A DNA stretch of 64,000 nucleotides from Rhodobacteraceae bacterium HLUCCA08 (GCA_001314655.1 LJSF01000003.1:1-64000); one strand, 5' to 3'; counted from the stretch's first letter, positions 48,059 through 57,962 are shown. The notes: generated by a model from the sequence alone, not told the origin. Numbers and translations: made by a program.

Positions 48059-48690
48059 GGTGGACGATCCTGGGGTTGGCCCTGGCGCTGGGCGCCTGCG
48101 GTCCGTTGAATTCGGACGCGCCGATGGCGGTTGCCCGCGACAGTTTCCTGCAGGCCCGGCAGGCCGCCGCCGCGCCGCCGCCCGACATCACCCGCGCCAC
48201 GTTCGAGGCCAGCCCGGTGCCGCTGATCCTGGTCGCCCCGGTGCAGTCCGAAGAGGTGTTCCTGATGGAATGGGTCGGGCGCAACGGCGCGACCGAGACC
48301 TATCGCGACGCCGCCGGTCGCAGCCTGTCGCTGCGCGACGGCGTGTTGGTCGCCTCTCGCGGATTCGGCGACGACCTGATGGGCGCGGACACGCCCGGGT
48401 TGCGCGGCGCGCTGGCACGCGGGACCGGGCAATTCGGACGCGCCCAGTCCTGGCTTGGCCCGCTGGACGAGATTCGCACCGAGCGCTTCAGCTGCGAAAT
48501 GCTGACCCTCGAATCCACCACCATCGCGCTTTTCGGGCAACAGATCGCCACCCGGCAATTGGGCGAGGTCTGCCTGCGGGGCGAGGCGGGATTTGCCAAC
48601 AATTACTGGGTTGCCACCGGCGGCGACGTGGTCCAGTCGCGGCAATGGCTGTCGCCCGCGATCGGGTATGTCGACATCCAGGCGCCCTAG
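48049..48690 (+). CDS. yjbF: YjbF/GfcB-like lipoprotein
   Basis: A 213-residue lipoprotein: signal peptide MALRWTILGLALALGAC with lipobox LGAC. The body matches the YjbF/GfcB family (LILVAPVQSEEVFLMEWVGR ... FSCEMLTLESTTIALFGQ). Its start overlaps the yjbH end. It acts with YjbH in exopolysaccharide secretion. Confidence 0.88.
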   Translation: MALRWTILGLALALGACGPLNSDAPMAVARDSFLQARQAAAAPPPDITRATFEASPVPLILVAPVQSEEVFLMEWVGRNGATETYRDAAGRSLSLRDGVLVASRGFGDDLMGADTPGLRGALARGTGQFGRAQSWLGPLDEIRTERFSCEMLTLESTTIALFGQQIATRQLGEVCLRGEAGFANNYWVATGGDVVQSRQWLSPAIGYVDIQAP

Positions 48691-48713
48691 TCCGTCGTTG
48701 GTATTATCAAGTC

Positions 48714-48742
48714 TTGCTGGGTGTGTCCGTCTTTGCTAGGGT
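48714..48742 (+). promoter_or_regulatory. Sigma-70-like promoter of yjbE-like gene
   Basis: TTGCTG (48714-48719), a 17-base spacer, then TAGGGT (48737-48742), 35 bases before the ATG of the small secreted protein gene. Spacing is ideal; the hexamers match in part. Confidence 0.5.
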
Positions 48743-48777
48743 CTCCACAAAAGTGAACTTGTAACTGGAGCAAACCC

Positions 48778-48981
48778 ATGCGCATCAAGACTTTCGTCGC
48801 CGCCGCCGCCATGTCGACCTTCGCCTTCGGCGCGAATGCCGGTGGCCTTCTGGACGAACAGGTCGAGGTCATTCCGGCCCCGCCGGTCGCGCCGGCCCAG
48901 GCCGGCTCGTCTCTGCCGACCTGGGCGATCATCGCCATCGGTGCCGGCCTTGTCGGTCTGGCCGCCGGCTCGGGCAGCTAA
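48778..48981 (+). CDS. Small secreted protein, YjbE-like
   Basis: A 67-residue protein: signal peptide MRIKTFVAAAAMSTFAFGANA, a Pro/Val-rich middle and a C-terminal hydrophobic helix (AIIAIGAGLVGLAAG). In E. coli yjbE is a small secreted protein of the same operon; here the equivalent lies downstream with its own promoter and terminator. Homology is by size, layout and context, not clear sequence. Confidence 0.6.
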   Translation: MRIKTFVAAAAMSTFAFGANAGGLLDEQVEVIPAPPVAPAQAGSSLPTWAIIAIGAGLVGLAAGSGS

Positions 48982-49005
48982 GCCTGACGGATCGGATGTC
49001 GAACA

Positions 49006-49027
49006 GGGCGCCTCCGGGCGCCCTTTT
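49006..49027 (+). terminator. Terminator after yjbE-like gene
   Basis: The 7-bp stem GGGCGCC / GGCGCCC with a 4-base loop is followed by TTTT. It lies 25 bases after the stop. Confidence 0.8.
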
Positions 49028-49054
49028 CATGTTGCGGAGGCAGCTGGGCGGACC

Positions 49055-49082
49055 CGCAAGAAATTTACGTAAATTTCTTGCG
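49055..49082. repeat. Perfect 28-bp palindrome
   Basis: Perfect two-fold symmetric sequence centred on ACGT: left half CGCAAGAAATTTAC, right half its exact inverse. It lies between the yjbE-like terminator and the arfB stop. Its AT-rich core stands out from the GC-rich surroundings. As RNA it would form a stem on either strand; as DNA it could be an operator. Confidence 0.9.
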
Positions 49083-49091
49083 CGCCAGGCC

Positions 49092-49520
49092 TCACTCGTC
49101 CTCGGCCACGCCGCCGCTGCGCCGGGCCTTGACCGCGCCGCGCTGTTTCTTCGCCTCCAGCCGCTTGCGCTTCTGACTGAGTGAAACCCGGGTCGGCACC
49201 CGCCGCTTGGGCGGGGTCAGGGCCTTGCGGATCAGCTCGGTCAGCCGGGCGCGGGCGATGTCGCGGTTGCGGGCCTGGCTGCGCTCTTCGGACACCTGGA
49301 TCACGATCGCCCCGTCGGTGGTCCAGCGCCGCCCGGCCAGACGCCGCAACCGGGCCTTCACCGGGTCGGACAGGTTGGGCGAGCGGGCCGCCTCGAACCG
49401 CAGTTCGACCGCCGAATTGACCTTGTTCACGTTCTGCCCGCCCGGACCGCTGGCCCGGACGAAATGTTCGGTGATCTCCCAATCGGCGATCTGGATCTGG
49501 TCGGTGATGATCAGCGGCAT
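49092..49520 (-). CDS. arfB: Alternative ribosome-rescue factor B (peptidyl-tRNA hydrolase)
   Basis: A 142-residue release-factor-like protein that frees stalled ribosomes. The catalytic GGQ motif (residues 27-29) is in VRASGPGGQNVNKV, and a basic C-terminal tail (KRKRLEAKKQRGAVKARRSG) enters the mRNA channel in relatives. It lacks the codon-recognition domains of full release factors. Confidence 0.93.
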   Translation of the reverse strand: MPLIITDQIQIADWEITEHFVRASGPGGQNVNKVNSAVELRFEAARSPNLSDPVKARLRRLAGRRWTTDGAIVIQVSEERSQARNRDIARARLTELIRKALTPPKRRVPTRVSLSQKRKRLEAKKQRGAVKARRSGGVAEDE

Positions 49521-49534
49521 GTCCGGTCGCGCAG

Positions 49535-49600
49535 AGTGGGGTGAAACCCCACCCTACCGCGGATCGGGGCCGAAGGTGTAGGGTGGGGTTTCACCCCACC
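49535..49600. repeat. Repeat family A, two inverted copies
   Basis: Copy 4 (49535-49557, starting AGTGGGGTGAAACCCCACC) is followed after 20 bases by copy 5 in inverse orientation (49578-49600). Together they make a large hairpin able to terminate or stabilise messages from either side. It sits between the arfB start and the terminator of the small RNA unit. Confidence 0.85.
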
Positions 49601-49612
49601 GCGCCCGTGCCG

Positions 49613-49648
49613 AAATCGAAAAGGGCCGCCCGGCGCGGGACGGCCCTT
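49613..49648 (-). terminator. Terminator of the small minus-strand unit
   Basis: On the minus strand, AAGGGCCG and CGGCCCTT form a stem around a GC-rich loop, then TTTTCGATTT. It closes the minus-strand unit that contains the mini-ORF at 49726. Confidence 0.75.
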
Positions 49649-49725
49649 CGAAAGTTCAGGAGGTGGGGCCGGTTAGACTGCTCTGATCGCCAGCCCACCT
49701 GGATTTCTCGACACCAGGGGCTGCC

Positions 49726-49782
49726 CTAGCGACGCATCCTCCAGGCTGTCCCGACACCTCGCTCCAATCTCTTTCTAGACAC
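49726..49782 (-). CDS. 18-codon mini-ORF behind full-length Shine-Dalgarno
   Basis: Reads MSRKRLERGVGTAWRMRR from GTG 49782, seven bases after AGGAGG. An in-frame ATG at 49800 would give 24 residues (MKGGDPV then the same), but its own upstream region is not SD-like. The peptide is strongly basic (seven Arg, one Lys in 18 residues). Support is the exceptional ribosome binding site and the terminated unit; no homology known. Confidence 0.5.
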   Translation of the reverse strand: MSRKRLERGVGTAWRMRR

Positions 49783-49862
49783 TGGATCACCTCCTTTCAT
49801 TGGTTTCGCCTGACCCAAGGCTGCCATAGATTTCGCGTTTGTCCAAAGAAAAATCGCAACCT

Positions 49863-50501
49863 CTAGGCAGGCCGGGACATAAGGCGCCCAACGATCAGGC
49901 GGAACGGCACCAGGGCGGCCAGGGCGATGGCAAGTTTGACACCCCAATCGGCCAGGGCGAGCGTCACCCAGAGCGGCGCCTCGGGCCCGAAGGTCAGCAG
50001 CGGCGCGGGGCCCTGGGCCCAGGCGATGTCCGCGTCGGCGGCGGCGCCGACGCTGAGGAAGCCGGCAAAGGCGATCGAAAAGAACAGCGCCGTGTCGACG
50101 GTCGATCCGATCAGGGTCGAGGCCAGCGGCGCCCGCCACCAGGCGCCCTCGCGCAGGCGTGCGAACACCGCGACATCCAGCATTTGCGCGACAAGGAAGG
50201 CGGTGGCCGAGCCGATGGCGACCCGCAGCGCGACCGCCGGGTAGGTATAGCCGTCACCCTGCAGCGTGATCTGCGTGCCGATCAGCGAACAGGCGATGCC
50301 CACGGCGAACCCGGCCAGCACGACCTTGCGCGCGGCCTGTGCGCCGTAGATCCGGTTGGTGATATCGGTCACCAGGAAGGCAAGCGGATAGGTGAAGGCG
50401 CCCCAGGTCAGCAGCCCGTCGAGGATCAGGAACTGCACCAGGATATTGGAGGCGACCACCACGGCGGCCATGGCAAGGATGCCGGGAAGAAGTCGGGTCA
50501 T
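49863..50501 (-). CDS. yhhQ: Queuosine precursor transporter (YhhQ/VUT family)
   Basis: A 212-residue membrane protein with about six helices; PLAFLVTDITNRIYGAQAAR near residue 40 is the family signature. YhhQ imports queuosine precursors such as preQ0. The start is ATG 50501. A 6-bp hairpin (GTTCCC-GACA-GGGAAC on the minus strand, 50538-50553) sits in its leader, but it does not match a preQ1 riboswitch I can recognise. Confidence 0.92.
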   Translation of the reverse strand: MTRLLPGILAMAAVVVASNILVQFLILDGLLTWGAFTYPLAFLVTDITNRIYGAQAARKVVLAGFAVGIACSLIGTQITLQGDGYTYPAVALRVAIGSATAFLVAQMLDVAVFARLREGAWWRAPLASTLIGSTVDTALFFSIAFAGFLSVGAAADADIAWAQGPAPLLTFGPEAPLWVTLALADWGVKLAIALAALVPFRLIVGRLMSRPA

Positions 50502-50562
50502 GTCATTGGGTCCGTTTTGGCAAGGTTGCGGCACTTGGTTCCCTGTCGGGAACGGGCGGCAC

Positions 50563-51432
50563 CTAACCCCGCGGGCCCGGTTCGGTCAACCGGTATTCCA
50601 CGATCTCGTTGCGCTGCCGGTCCAGCCCGTTGTTGTCGGTGACCAGCAGCAGGCGCGTCGCGCCGGCGGCGTCGCGCCAGACGGCGAGGCCTTCGAGATT
50701 GCCCTCGACCCCGCGGGCGGTGCGCAGCACGACCTCGTCCGTGCCGGTGGCCAGGTCCAGCCGGCGCACCTGCACCGCGAAGCGGAAATTGATGAAGGCC
50801 CGTTCCAGCACGTAAAGCCGTCCGTCCGGTCCGAAATCGGCGCCCGAGGGGTAGAAGGCCCCGTCGCGGCGATAATCGAAGACCGGCTGCCAGCCGGTGG
50901 CGCGGTCGGCAAAGCGCCAGATCGGCGCGGTGTCGGCACCGCCCGCATCCTCCTGCAACAGGTAAAGCGCGCCGCCCGCGTCGATCGCCAGCGCCTCTGG
51001 CCCGCCATTTCCGTTCATCGCCGCGATTTCCGGCGGCCGCGGCAGCCAGGTGGAGGCGGCGTCGGGGGCCGGGTATTCCATCACCCGGGCATGACGTTCG
51101 AACGAGACGAAGAACGGCCCCTCGGGGGGCATGGCCAGCCCTTCGCTGTCGGTCCAGAAATCCTGCAGCGGTTCGCCGGTATGGAACAGCAGGGCATGGG
51201 TGTCGTGCAGTTCGATCCCGCTCAGGCGGTCGCCATCGCGGCTCAGGATCGCGCGTGACAGCAGCCCCTTGTCGGTCAGCAGCCAGGCCTCGGTCCCGTC
51301 GGCCGACACTTCCAGCCCCGAAACGCCGATGAAGGCGGGGGCGCCGGACAGGCTCAGCCGGCCCAGAAGCTCGGCCTCGGCCCAGGCCGGGCCGGCCCAA
51401 GTCAGGGCCAGAAGGGTCAGCAGGCGGCGCAC
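50563..51432 (-). CDS. Exported esterase-like phytase-family protein
   Basis: A 289-residue protein with a signal peptide (RRLLTLLALTWAGPAWA). The body matches the esterase-like activity of phytase family (beta-propeller): GVSGLEVSADGTEAWLLTDKG, then FWTDSEGLAM and GGPEALAIDAGGALYLLQED. Relatives cleave phosphoesters; substrate unknown. It lies directly downstream of mepA on the same strand (stop and start abut). Confidence 0.85.
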   Translation of the reverse strand: MRRLLTLLALTWAGPAWAEAELLGRLSLSGAPAFIGVSGLEVSADGTEAWLLTDKGLLSRAILSRDGDRLSGIELHDTHALLFHTGEPLQDFWTDSEGLAMPPEGPFFVSFERHARVMEYPAPDAASTWLPRPPEIAAMNGNGGPEALAIDAGGALYLLQEDAGGADTAPIWRFADRATGWQPVFDYRRDGAFYPSGADFGPDGRLYVLERAFINFRFAVQVRRLDLATGTDEVVLRTARGVEGNLEGLAVWRDAAGATRLLLVTDNNGLDRQRNEIVEYRLTEPGPRG

Positions 51433-52359
51433 CTAGTTCGCGGCGACCAGCGCGCATTGGCCGGGCAGGTCGGCCATGGACAGCGGCCCGCGCGGCGGGG
51501 TGGTCGGCGCGTTCGGGTCCGGCGGCGGCGGGTTGAGGATATTGTCGACCCATTGCTGCGCATCGGCGCAGCCATCGCCGGCCGGGGGCGGCGCCTGGTC
51601 GATGCAGGACGGATCGCCCGCCGGGCAGGCCAGCCGGACGTGGAAATGATAATGATGCCCCCACCAGGGCCGGATCTTGGACAGCCAGGCCCGGTCGCCG
51701 GTTTCCCAATTGCACATCGCCACCTTGGCGCCGGGAAAGACAAAGATCCGGGCGACGCGCGGGTCGCTGGCGGCTTCGCGCAGCAGCCGCATGTGCTGGT
51801 CCGTCCAGGCGGCGTTGACATAGGCCCCCTGCTGGCGCCGCATCGAGATCGAGGAGATATCCTCGCGCTCGGCCCGGGTCAGGTCCAGCCGCTGCGGCGG
51901 CAGCATCCAGATATCCACGTCAAGCCCGGATTGGTGGCTGGCATGGCCGGTCAGCATCGGGCCGCCGCGCGGCTGGCTCATGTCGCCGACATAAAGCCCG
52001 GCCCAGCCCGGCAGGCTGGCGGCGAAGCGGGACAGATCCTGGACGAAATCGACGGTGACGGGCTGTGCCCAGTTGCGGTTGCGGCTCAGGCGCATGGCCT
52101 GCCAGGTGGGGCCGGTTTCGGGCAATTGCACCGCGCCGGCCTGGCAGCCGCGGGCATATTCGCCGATCGCCTCGGGCCGCTGGGCCGAGCCCGCGGGCAA
52201 AAAGCCGAACACATCCTTGGCCACGCGCGTATCATTGGCATTCTGGGTCGACACGGCAGTGGCGGGGTCGGCGCGGGTCGGCGCCAGGGAGCTGGTGTCG
52301 GACTGGCAGGCGGCGAGCGCCGCGGTCAGGCCGAGTGCGAAGAGGAGGTGTCTGCCCAT
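51433..52359 (-). CDS. mepA: Penicillin-insensitive murein endopeptidase, lipoprotein
   Basis: A 308-residue LAS-type zinc metallopeptidase that cuts D-Ala-meso-DAP cross-links in peptidoglycan. Signal peptide with lipobox LAAC at its end. Zinc ligands are visible: GHASHQSGLDVDIWM (His, Asp) and WWGHHYHFHVRLAC (His). Its start lies within the end of the MFS gene (34-base overlap). Confidence 0.93.
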   Translation of the reverse strand: MGRHLLFALGLTAALAACQSDTSSLAPTRADPATAVSTQNANDTRVAKDVFGFLPAGSAQRPEAIGEYARGCQAGAVQLPETGPTWQAMRLSRNRNWAQPVTVDFVQDLSRFAASLPGWAGLYVGDMSQPRGGPMLTGHASHQSGLDVDIWMLPPQRLDLTRAEREDISSISMRRQQGAYVNAAWTDQHMRLLREAASDPRVARIFVFPGAKVAMCNWETGDRAWLSKIRPWWGHHYHFHVRLACPAGDPSCIDQAPPPAGDGCADAQQWVDNILNPPPPDPNAPTTPPRGPLSMADLPGQCALVAAN

Positions 52360-53726
52360 GCTGCCCTGTCTCCGTCCTTGTTGACGAAGACTAGCAGCAC
52401 CAGGCCGATCATGAAAAGCAGAATGACGGGGGCAATGCCCAGCCGCGGACTGCCGGTCAGTTCGGTGAAGGTCAGGATCAGCGCCGGGGCAAGGAACGCC
52501 GTGGCCTTGCCCGACAGCGCGAACAGGCCGAAGGCCTCGGTCGGGCGGTCGGGATGGGTGTGGCGCACCATCATCGAACGCGACGAGGCATAGATCGTGC
52601 CGCCCGCCCCGCCGATACAGGCGCCGCAGATGTAGAACAGCGTGTCGGGCACCCGGCTTTCCGGGCCGAGCGAGATGAAGAAGACGAATTCGCGGGTCAT
52701 GCCGACGATCACCACGCAGACCGCGATCAGGATGAAGATCGAGCCGATGATGACCGGCCGCGGCCCGTAGCGCGCATCGAGCTTGCCGCCGACCCAGGTC
52801 GCCACCCCGGCCGTCACCGCGCCGATGATGCCGAAGACGGCGATCTGGGTCAGCGACCAGTTCAGCACCAGTTTCGCATAGACCCCGCCAAAGCCGTAAA
52901 GCGCGTTCAGCGCGTCGCGGTAGAACATCGAGGACAGCAGGAACCCCTTGAGACTGTCGCGATGGGCGATGCCCTTGAGCGAGGTCCACAGATCGCCCAG
53001 CGCCTGTTTCATGCCGCCCTGTTTCACCACCGGGGCCGGTTCGCGGACCCACAGGAAATAGGGGATCATGAAGATCACGAACCAGAGCGCGATGAACGGG
53101 CCGACGATGCGGGTGCCTTCGCGGGTTTCGGGATTCAGCCCCAGGGCGGGCGCATGTCCCAGCAGGGTCGTGCCGGTCTCGGCATCGCTTTCGAAGAAGA
53201 ACAGCAACATGATGAACAGCGACAGAACCCCGCCCCAATAGCCGACCGAAGCCCCGGTGCCGCTGATCTTGCCGATCGCTTCCTCGCCGCCCAGGGACGG
53301 CAGCTGCGCGTTGACGAAGATCAGCGCGAATTCGGCGGCGATGAAGCCGATGGCGAAGACATAAAGGCAGAACCAGATCGCCGCCCCGTCGGGGGTCATC
53401 TGCCACAGCAGCGCGGTCGTGACGACGTAGACCAGGGAAAAACCGACGATCCAGGGCATGCGGCGGCCGGTGCTGTCGGCATAGGCGCCCAGGACCGGGC
53501 CGGAAAAGGCGATGATCAGCCCGGCCATGGTCTGGCCCAGCGCCCAGAGCGATTGCGCCCGGGCATCGGCCGCATTCTCGGCCATGCCGTCGGCCATCAG
53601 GGTCTCGGTCACCACGCCGGCGAAATAGGGGCCGAAGATGAAGGTCAGGCCAAGCGTATAGAAGGGCTGCGTGGCCCAGTCGAAGGCCATCCAGCCCCAG
53701 ACGCGTTTTTGCAGCGCGCTTGCCAT
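52326..53726 (-). CDS. MFS transporter, UMF1 type
   Basis: A 466-residue, 12-helix major facilitator of the UMF1/Atg22-like group (start MASALQKRVWGWMAFDWATQ; GPVLGAYADSTGRRMPWIVG is the loop 2-3 motif). Substrates of bacterial members are largely unknown. It precedes mepA and the phytase-like gene on the same strand, a possible envelope-recycling unit. Confidence 0.9.
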   Translation of the reverse strand: MASALQKRVWGWMAFDWATQPFYTLGLTFIFGPYFAGVVTETLMADGMAENAADARAQSLWALGQTMAGLIIAFSGPVLGAYADSTGRRMPWIVGFSLVYVVTTALLWQMTPDGAAIWFCLYVFAIGFIAAEFALIFVNAQLPSLGGEEAIGKISGTGASVGYWGGVLSLFIMLLFFFESDAETGTTLLGHAPALGLNPETREGTRIVGPFIALWFVIFMIPYFLWVREPAPVVKQGGMKQALGDLWTSLKGIAHRDSLKGFLLSSMFYRDALNALYGFGGVYAKLVLNWSLTQIAVFGIIGAVTAGVATWVGGKLDARYGPRPVIIGSIFILIAVCVVIVGMTREFVFFISLGPESRVPDTLFYICGACIGGAGGTIYASSRSMMVRHTHPDRPTEAFGLFALSGKATAFLAPALILTFTELTGSPRLGIAPVILLFMIGLVLLVFVNKDGDRAAWADTSSSHSA

Positions 53727-53805
53727 ATCGGTGGCTGTCCCCCCTGTCGCGCCGATATGACTATGGTTTCGCAGGCAAAAGCAAGCACCGGATGGCGAAA
53801 GCGTC

Positions 53806-54360
53806 TCAGGTCACGGCGTCAGGGTCAGCCTGCATCGGCGGCCAGGGACGGGTGGCATCGGCCTGCACCCAGGCGGCGACCCAACCGGGCAAGGGCGGCG
53901 GCAGGCCGTCATGGCCCAGCGCCGCGGCCAGGCGCTGTGGCGGGACGATTCCGTCCGGGCCGGTGATCGCCGAGCGGATCAGCACATGGCTGGCCGCCTC
54001 GCCCGATCGCTTGAACATCGCCTGTTCGATATAGAGGAAGCGGTCGTCCCAGCCCAGGGCCCGGCTGCGCATGGTGACCGTCTCGAAGGCCCGGACCCGG
54101 CGCCGGTAGCGCACGGACGAGCCGGCGACGGTCAACCCCCAGCGATGGGCGCGCAGCACCCGCAACAGCCCGGCGCGCCTGCCCAGCGGCAGCCGGCCCA
54201 GGTCGTAGAGCGTGAGCGTTCGGCCGTTGTTCAGCTCCAGCCAGGGATCAAGGTCCCAGGGCCAGCAGAGATGGCGGCTTTCATGGGTGTCCAGCAGGCC
54301 GAGCGCCGGGTCGTTGCGGTGACGGACGAACTGCCAGCCGAGGCGGAGGAAGGGATACAT
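53806..54360 (-). CDS. Thioesterase-superfamily (hotdog) protein
   Basis: A 184-residue protein resembling the 4-hydroxybenzoyl-CoA thioesterase-like (THEM6-type) hotdog group: LDTHESRHLCWPWDLDPWLE near residue 20, then RRRVRAFETVTMRSRALGWD and FLYIEQAMF. It probably hydrolyses an acyl-CoA. The start at 54360 follows AAGGAGCC; an in-frame start nine codons upstream is less likely. Confidence 0.83.
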   Translation of the reverse strand: MYPFLRLGWQFVRHRNDPALGLLDTHESRHLCWPWDLDPWLELNNGRTLTLYDLGRLPLGRRAGLLRVLRAHRWGLTVAGSSVRYRRRVRAFETVTMRSRALGWDDRFLYIEQAMFKRSGEAASHVLIRSAITGPDGIVPPQRLAAALGHDGLPPPLPGWVAAWVQADATRPWPPMQADPDAVT

Positions 54361-54492
54361 GGGGTGGCTCCTTTCGCCCCTTGGCACCGCAAGGTGACGC
54401 AGGCGTCAAGCGGTAACGCGGCGGAAAGACGGTTGCGGTAGACGTGTCGGGGCCTTACCTGACAGCGGCACGAACGAACGGAGACGGCGCCC

Positions 54493-54780
54493 ATGGACTC
54501 GCTATACGACATCCTGATGCTGCTGATCGGCGTGGCGCGGTTCTTCATCATCGCGCATTTCATCATGTCCTGGCTGATCTCGTTCCAGGTGCTGAACATC
54601 CGTCAGCCGATCGTCTATCAGATCTGGTCGGGGCTGCAGCGGTTGCTGGACCCGATCTATGCGCCGATTCGCCGGATTCTGCCCGATATGGGCGGGATCG
54701 ACCTGTCGCCGCTGGTGGCCCTGCTGGGGCTCGAGATCATCCGGATCGTGCTGGTCAACAACATCGCCGCCTTCGGCTGA
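54493..54780 (+). CDS. YggT family membrane protein
   Basis: A 95-residue protein with two membrane helices flanking an amphipathic loop (VLNIRQPIVYQIWSGLQRLL, then DPIYAPIRRILPDMGGIDLS). YggT proteins are implicated in osmotic tolerance and division-site or envelope organisation. Divergent from the thioesterase-like gene. Confidence 0.9.
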   Translation: MDSLYDILMLLIGVARFFIIAHFIMSWLISFQVLNIRQPIVYQIWSGLQRLLDPIYAPIRRILPDMGGIDLSPLVALLGLEIIRIVLVNNIAAFG

Positions 54781-55035
54781 GACGGACGCGCCCTGCCTGC
54801 GGCAGGACGCGATCCCCTGCGGGGGGCGGGGCGCGCGCCTGCGGCGCGCTGCTGAGGGTGGGGCGCACGCCTTGCGGCGCGCGACGGGGGGCGCTGGCCC
54901 CTCCTGGCCTGAAGGCCAGTTCTCCGCCGGGATATTTCGGGCCCAAAGACGCCGGGGCGGGGTTGAGGGCAGCGCCGGGGCATGGGAGATTGCCGGCCAG
55001 CGAGCGGTCAACAAGAAGCGGGCATATCGGGCGGC
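54781..55035. repeat. Mosaic of short hairpins, repeat family C
   Basis: 255 bases without a gene between yggT and recQ. It consists of successive small palindromes, many with a CTGCGG core: CCTGCCTGCGGCAGG, GATCCCCTGCGGGG, GCGCGCGCCTGCGGCGCGC, CTGGCCTGAAGGCCAG, ending with GGGATATTTCGGGCCCAAAG. The last box matches the insertion in the aminotransferase gene (10051-10117). The recQ ribosome binding site is weak. Confidence 0.8.
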
Positions 55036-57093
<2,058 letters not shown>

Positions 57094-57185
57094 CCCGGGG
57101 CCTCCGCCGTTGATCGCGTCCTCTGGCCTTCCGCGCCCCGGCGCCTATGTTCGGCCCAACCCGTTGCAAGCCAGGAGACCCCGAT

Positions 57186-57962
57186 ATGCTGACCGTCCTG
57201 TCCCCCGCCAAGGCGCTGAACATGGACCCGGTCGAGACCGCGCCGACCGAGCCGGTCTTTGCCGGCGACGCGCTGCGGCTGGCCCGGACGGCGCGGAACC
57301 TGGCGTTGAAGGACCTCAAGGCGCTGATGCACCTGTCCGACAACCTGGCCAAGCTGAACCGCGACCGCTATCGCGCCTTCAGCGAGGCGCCCGCGCCGGA
57401 CCAGGTCAAACCGGCGATCCTGGCCTTCGACGGCGACACCTATGTCGGGCTCGATGCGCGCTCGATGGAACCGGACGCGTTGCGCTATGCCGAGGATCAC
57501 CTGCGCATCCTGTCCGGGCTCTATGGTCTGCTGCGGCCTTTCGACGCGATCCAGGCGCACCGGCTGGAAATGGGATCGCGGCTGAAGACCCGGCGGGGCC
57601 GGTCGCTCTACGACTTCTGGGGCGACCAGATCGCCAAGGCGCTGACTGCGCAGGCCGAGGCGGTGGGCAGCGACACGCTGCTCAATTGTGCGAGCAAGGA
57701 ATATTTCACCGCCGCCGACCGGCCGGCGCTGAAGCTGCGGGTGATCCGGCCGACATTCCTGGAAAACCGCGGCGGGGTGGAGCGGGTCGAATCGCTGCAT
57801 GCCAAGCGGGCGCGCGGAGCGATGGCGCGTTTCGTGATGGAAAACCGGGTGCGCGATCCGCAGGGCCTGCGGGATTTCGACTATCACGGCTACGCCTATG
57901 CCGCCGACCGGTCGACGGCCGAAGCGCCGGTCTTTGTCCGCACCTGGCCGGAGGATGGTTGA
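57186..57962 (+). CDS. yaaA: Peroxide stress protein YaaA (DUF328)
   Basis: A 258-residue protein of the YaaA family, which limits iron-driven damage under H2O2 stress and binds DNA in E. coli. The start MLTVLSPAKALNM and the blocks YRAFSEAPAP, LRILSGLYGLLRPFD and ENRGGVERVESLHAKRARG are typical. The start follows AGGAGACC. The end overlaps the next gene by 8 bases. Confidence 0.94.
   Translation: MLTVLSPAKALNMDPVETAPTEPVFAGDALRLARTARNLALKDLKALMHLSDNLAKLNRDRYRAFSEAPAPDQVKPAILAFDGDTYVGLDARSMEPDALRYAEDHLRILSGLYGLLRPFDAIQAHRLEMGSRLKTRRGRSLYDFWGDQIAKALTAQAEAVGSDTLLNCASKEYFTAADRPALKLRVIRPTFLENRGGVERVESLHAKRARGAMARFVMENRVRDPQGLRDFDYHGYAYAADRSTAEAPVFVRTWPEDG

Larger units (their letters stand above)
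49613..49800 (-). ncRNA. Candidate structured small RNA or leader with ultra-strong SD
   Basis: A minus-strand unit after yhhQ. It contains (5' to 3') GAAAGGAGGTGATCC, the exact complement of the conserved 16S rRNA 3' end GGATCACCTCCTTTC (49784-49798); an 18-codon ORF; a stem-loop at 49723-49691 (CAGCCCCTGG ... CCAGGTGGGCTG); a CACCTCCT stretch (49665-49658) able to pair with the SD; and a terminator. The limits are my estimate; the 5' end is unknown. It could be a dual-function sRNA, a leader peptide unit, or a ribosome-titrating RNA. Confidence 0.55.

Noticed and set aside
49784-49798. A 16S rRNA fragment, because the plus strand equals the 16S 3' end
   Set aside because: The identity stops after about 15 bases on both sides, and on the minus strand the match sits at the correct SD distance before a start codon.
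50502-50562. PreQ1 riboswitch in front of yhhQ
   Set aside because: There is a 6-bp GTTCCC/GGGAAC hairpin, but the preQ1-I or preQ1-II core sequence is not recognisable.
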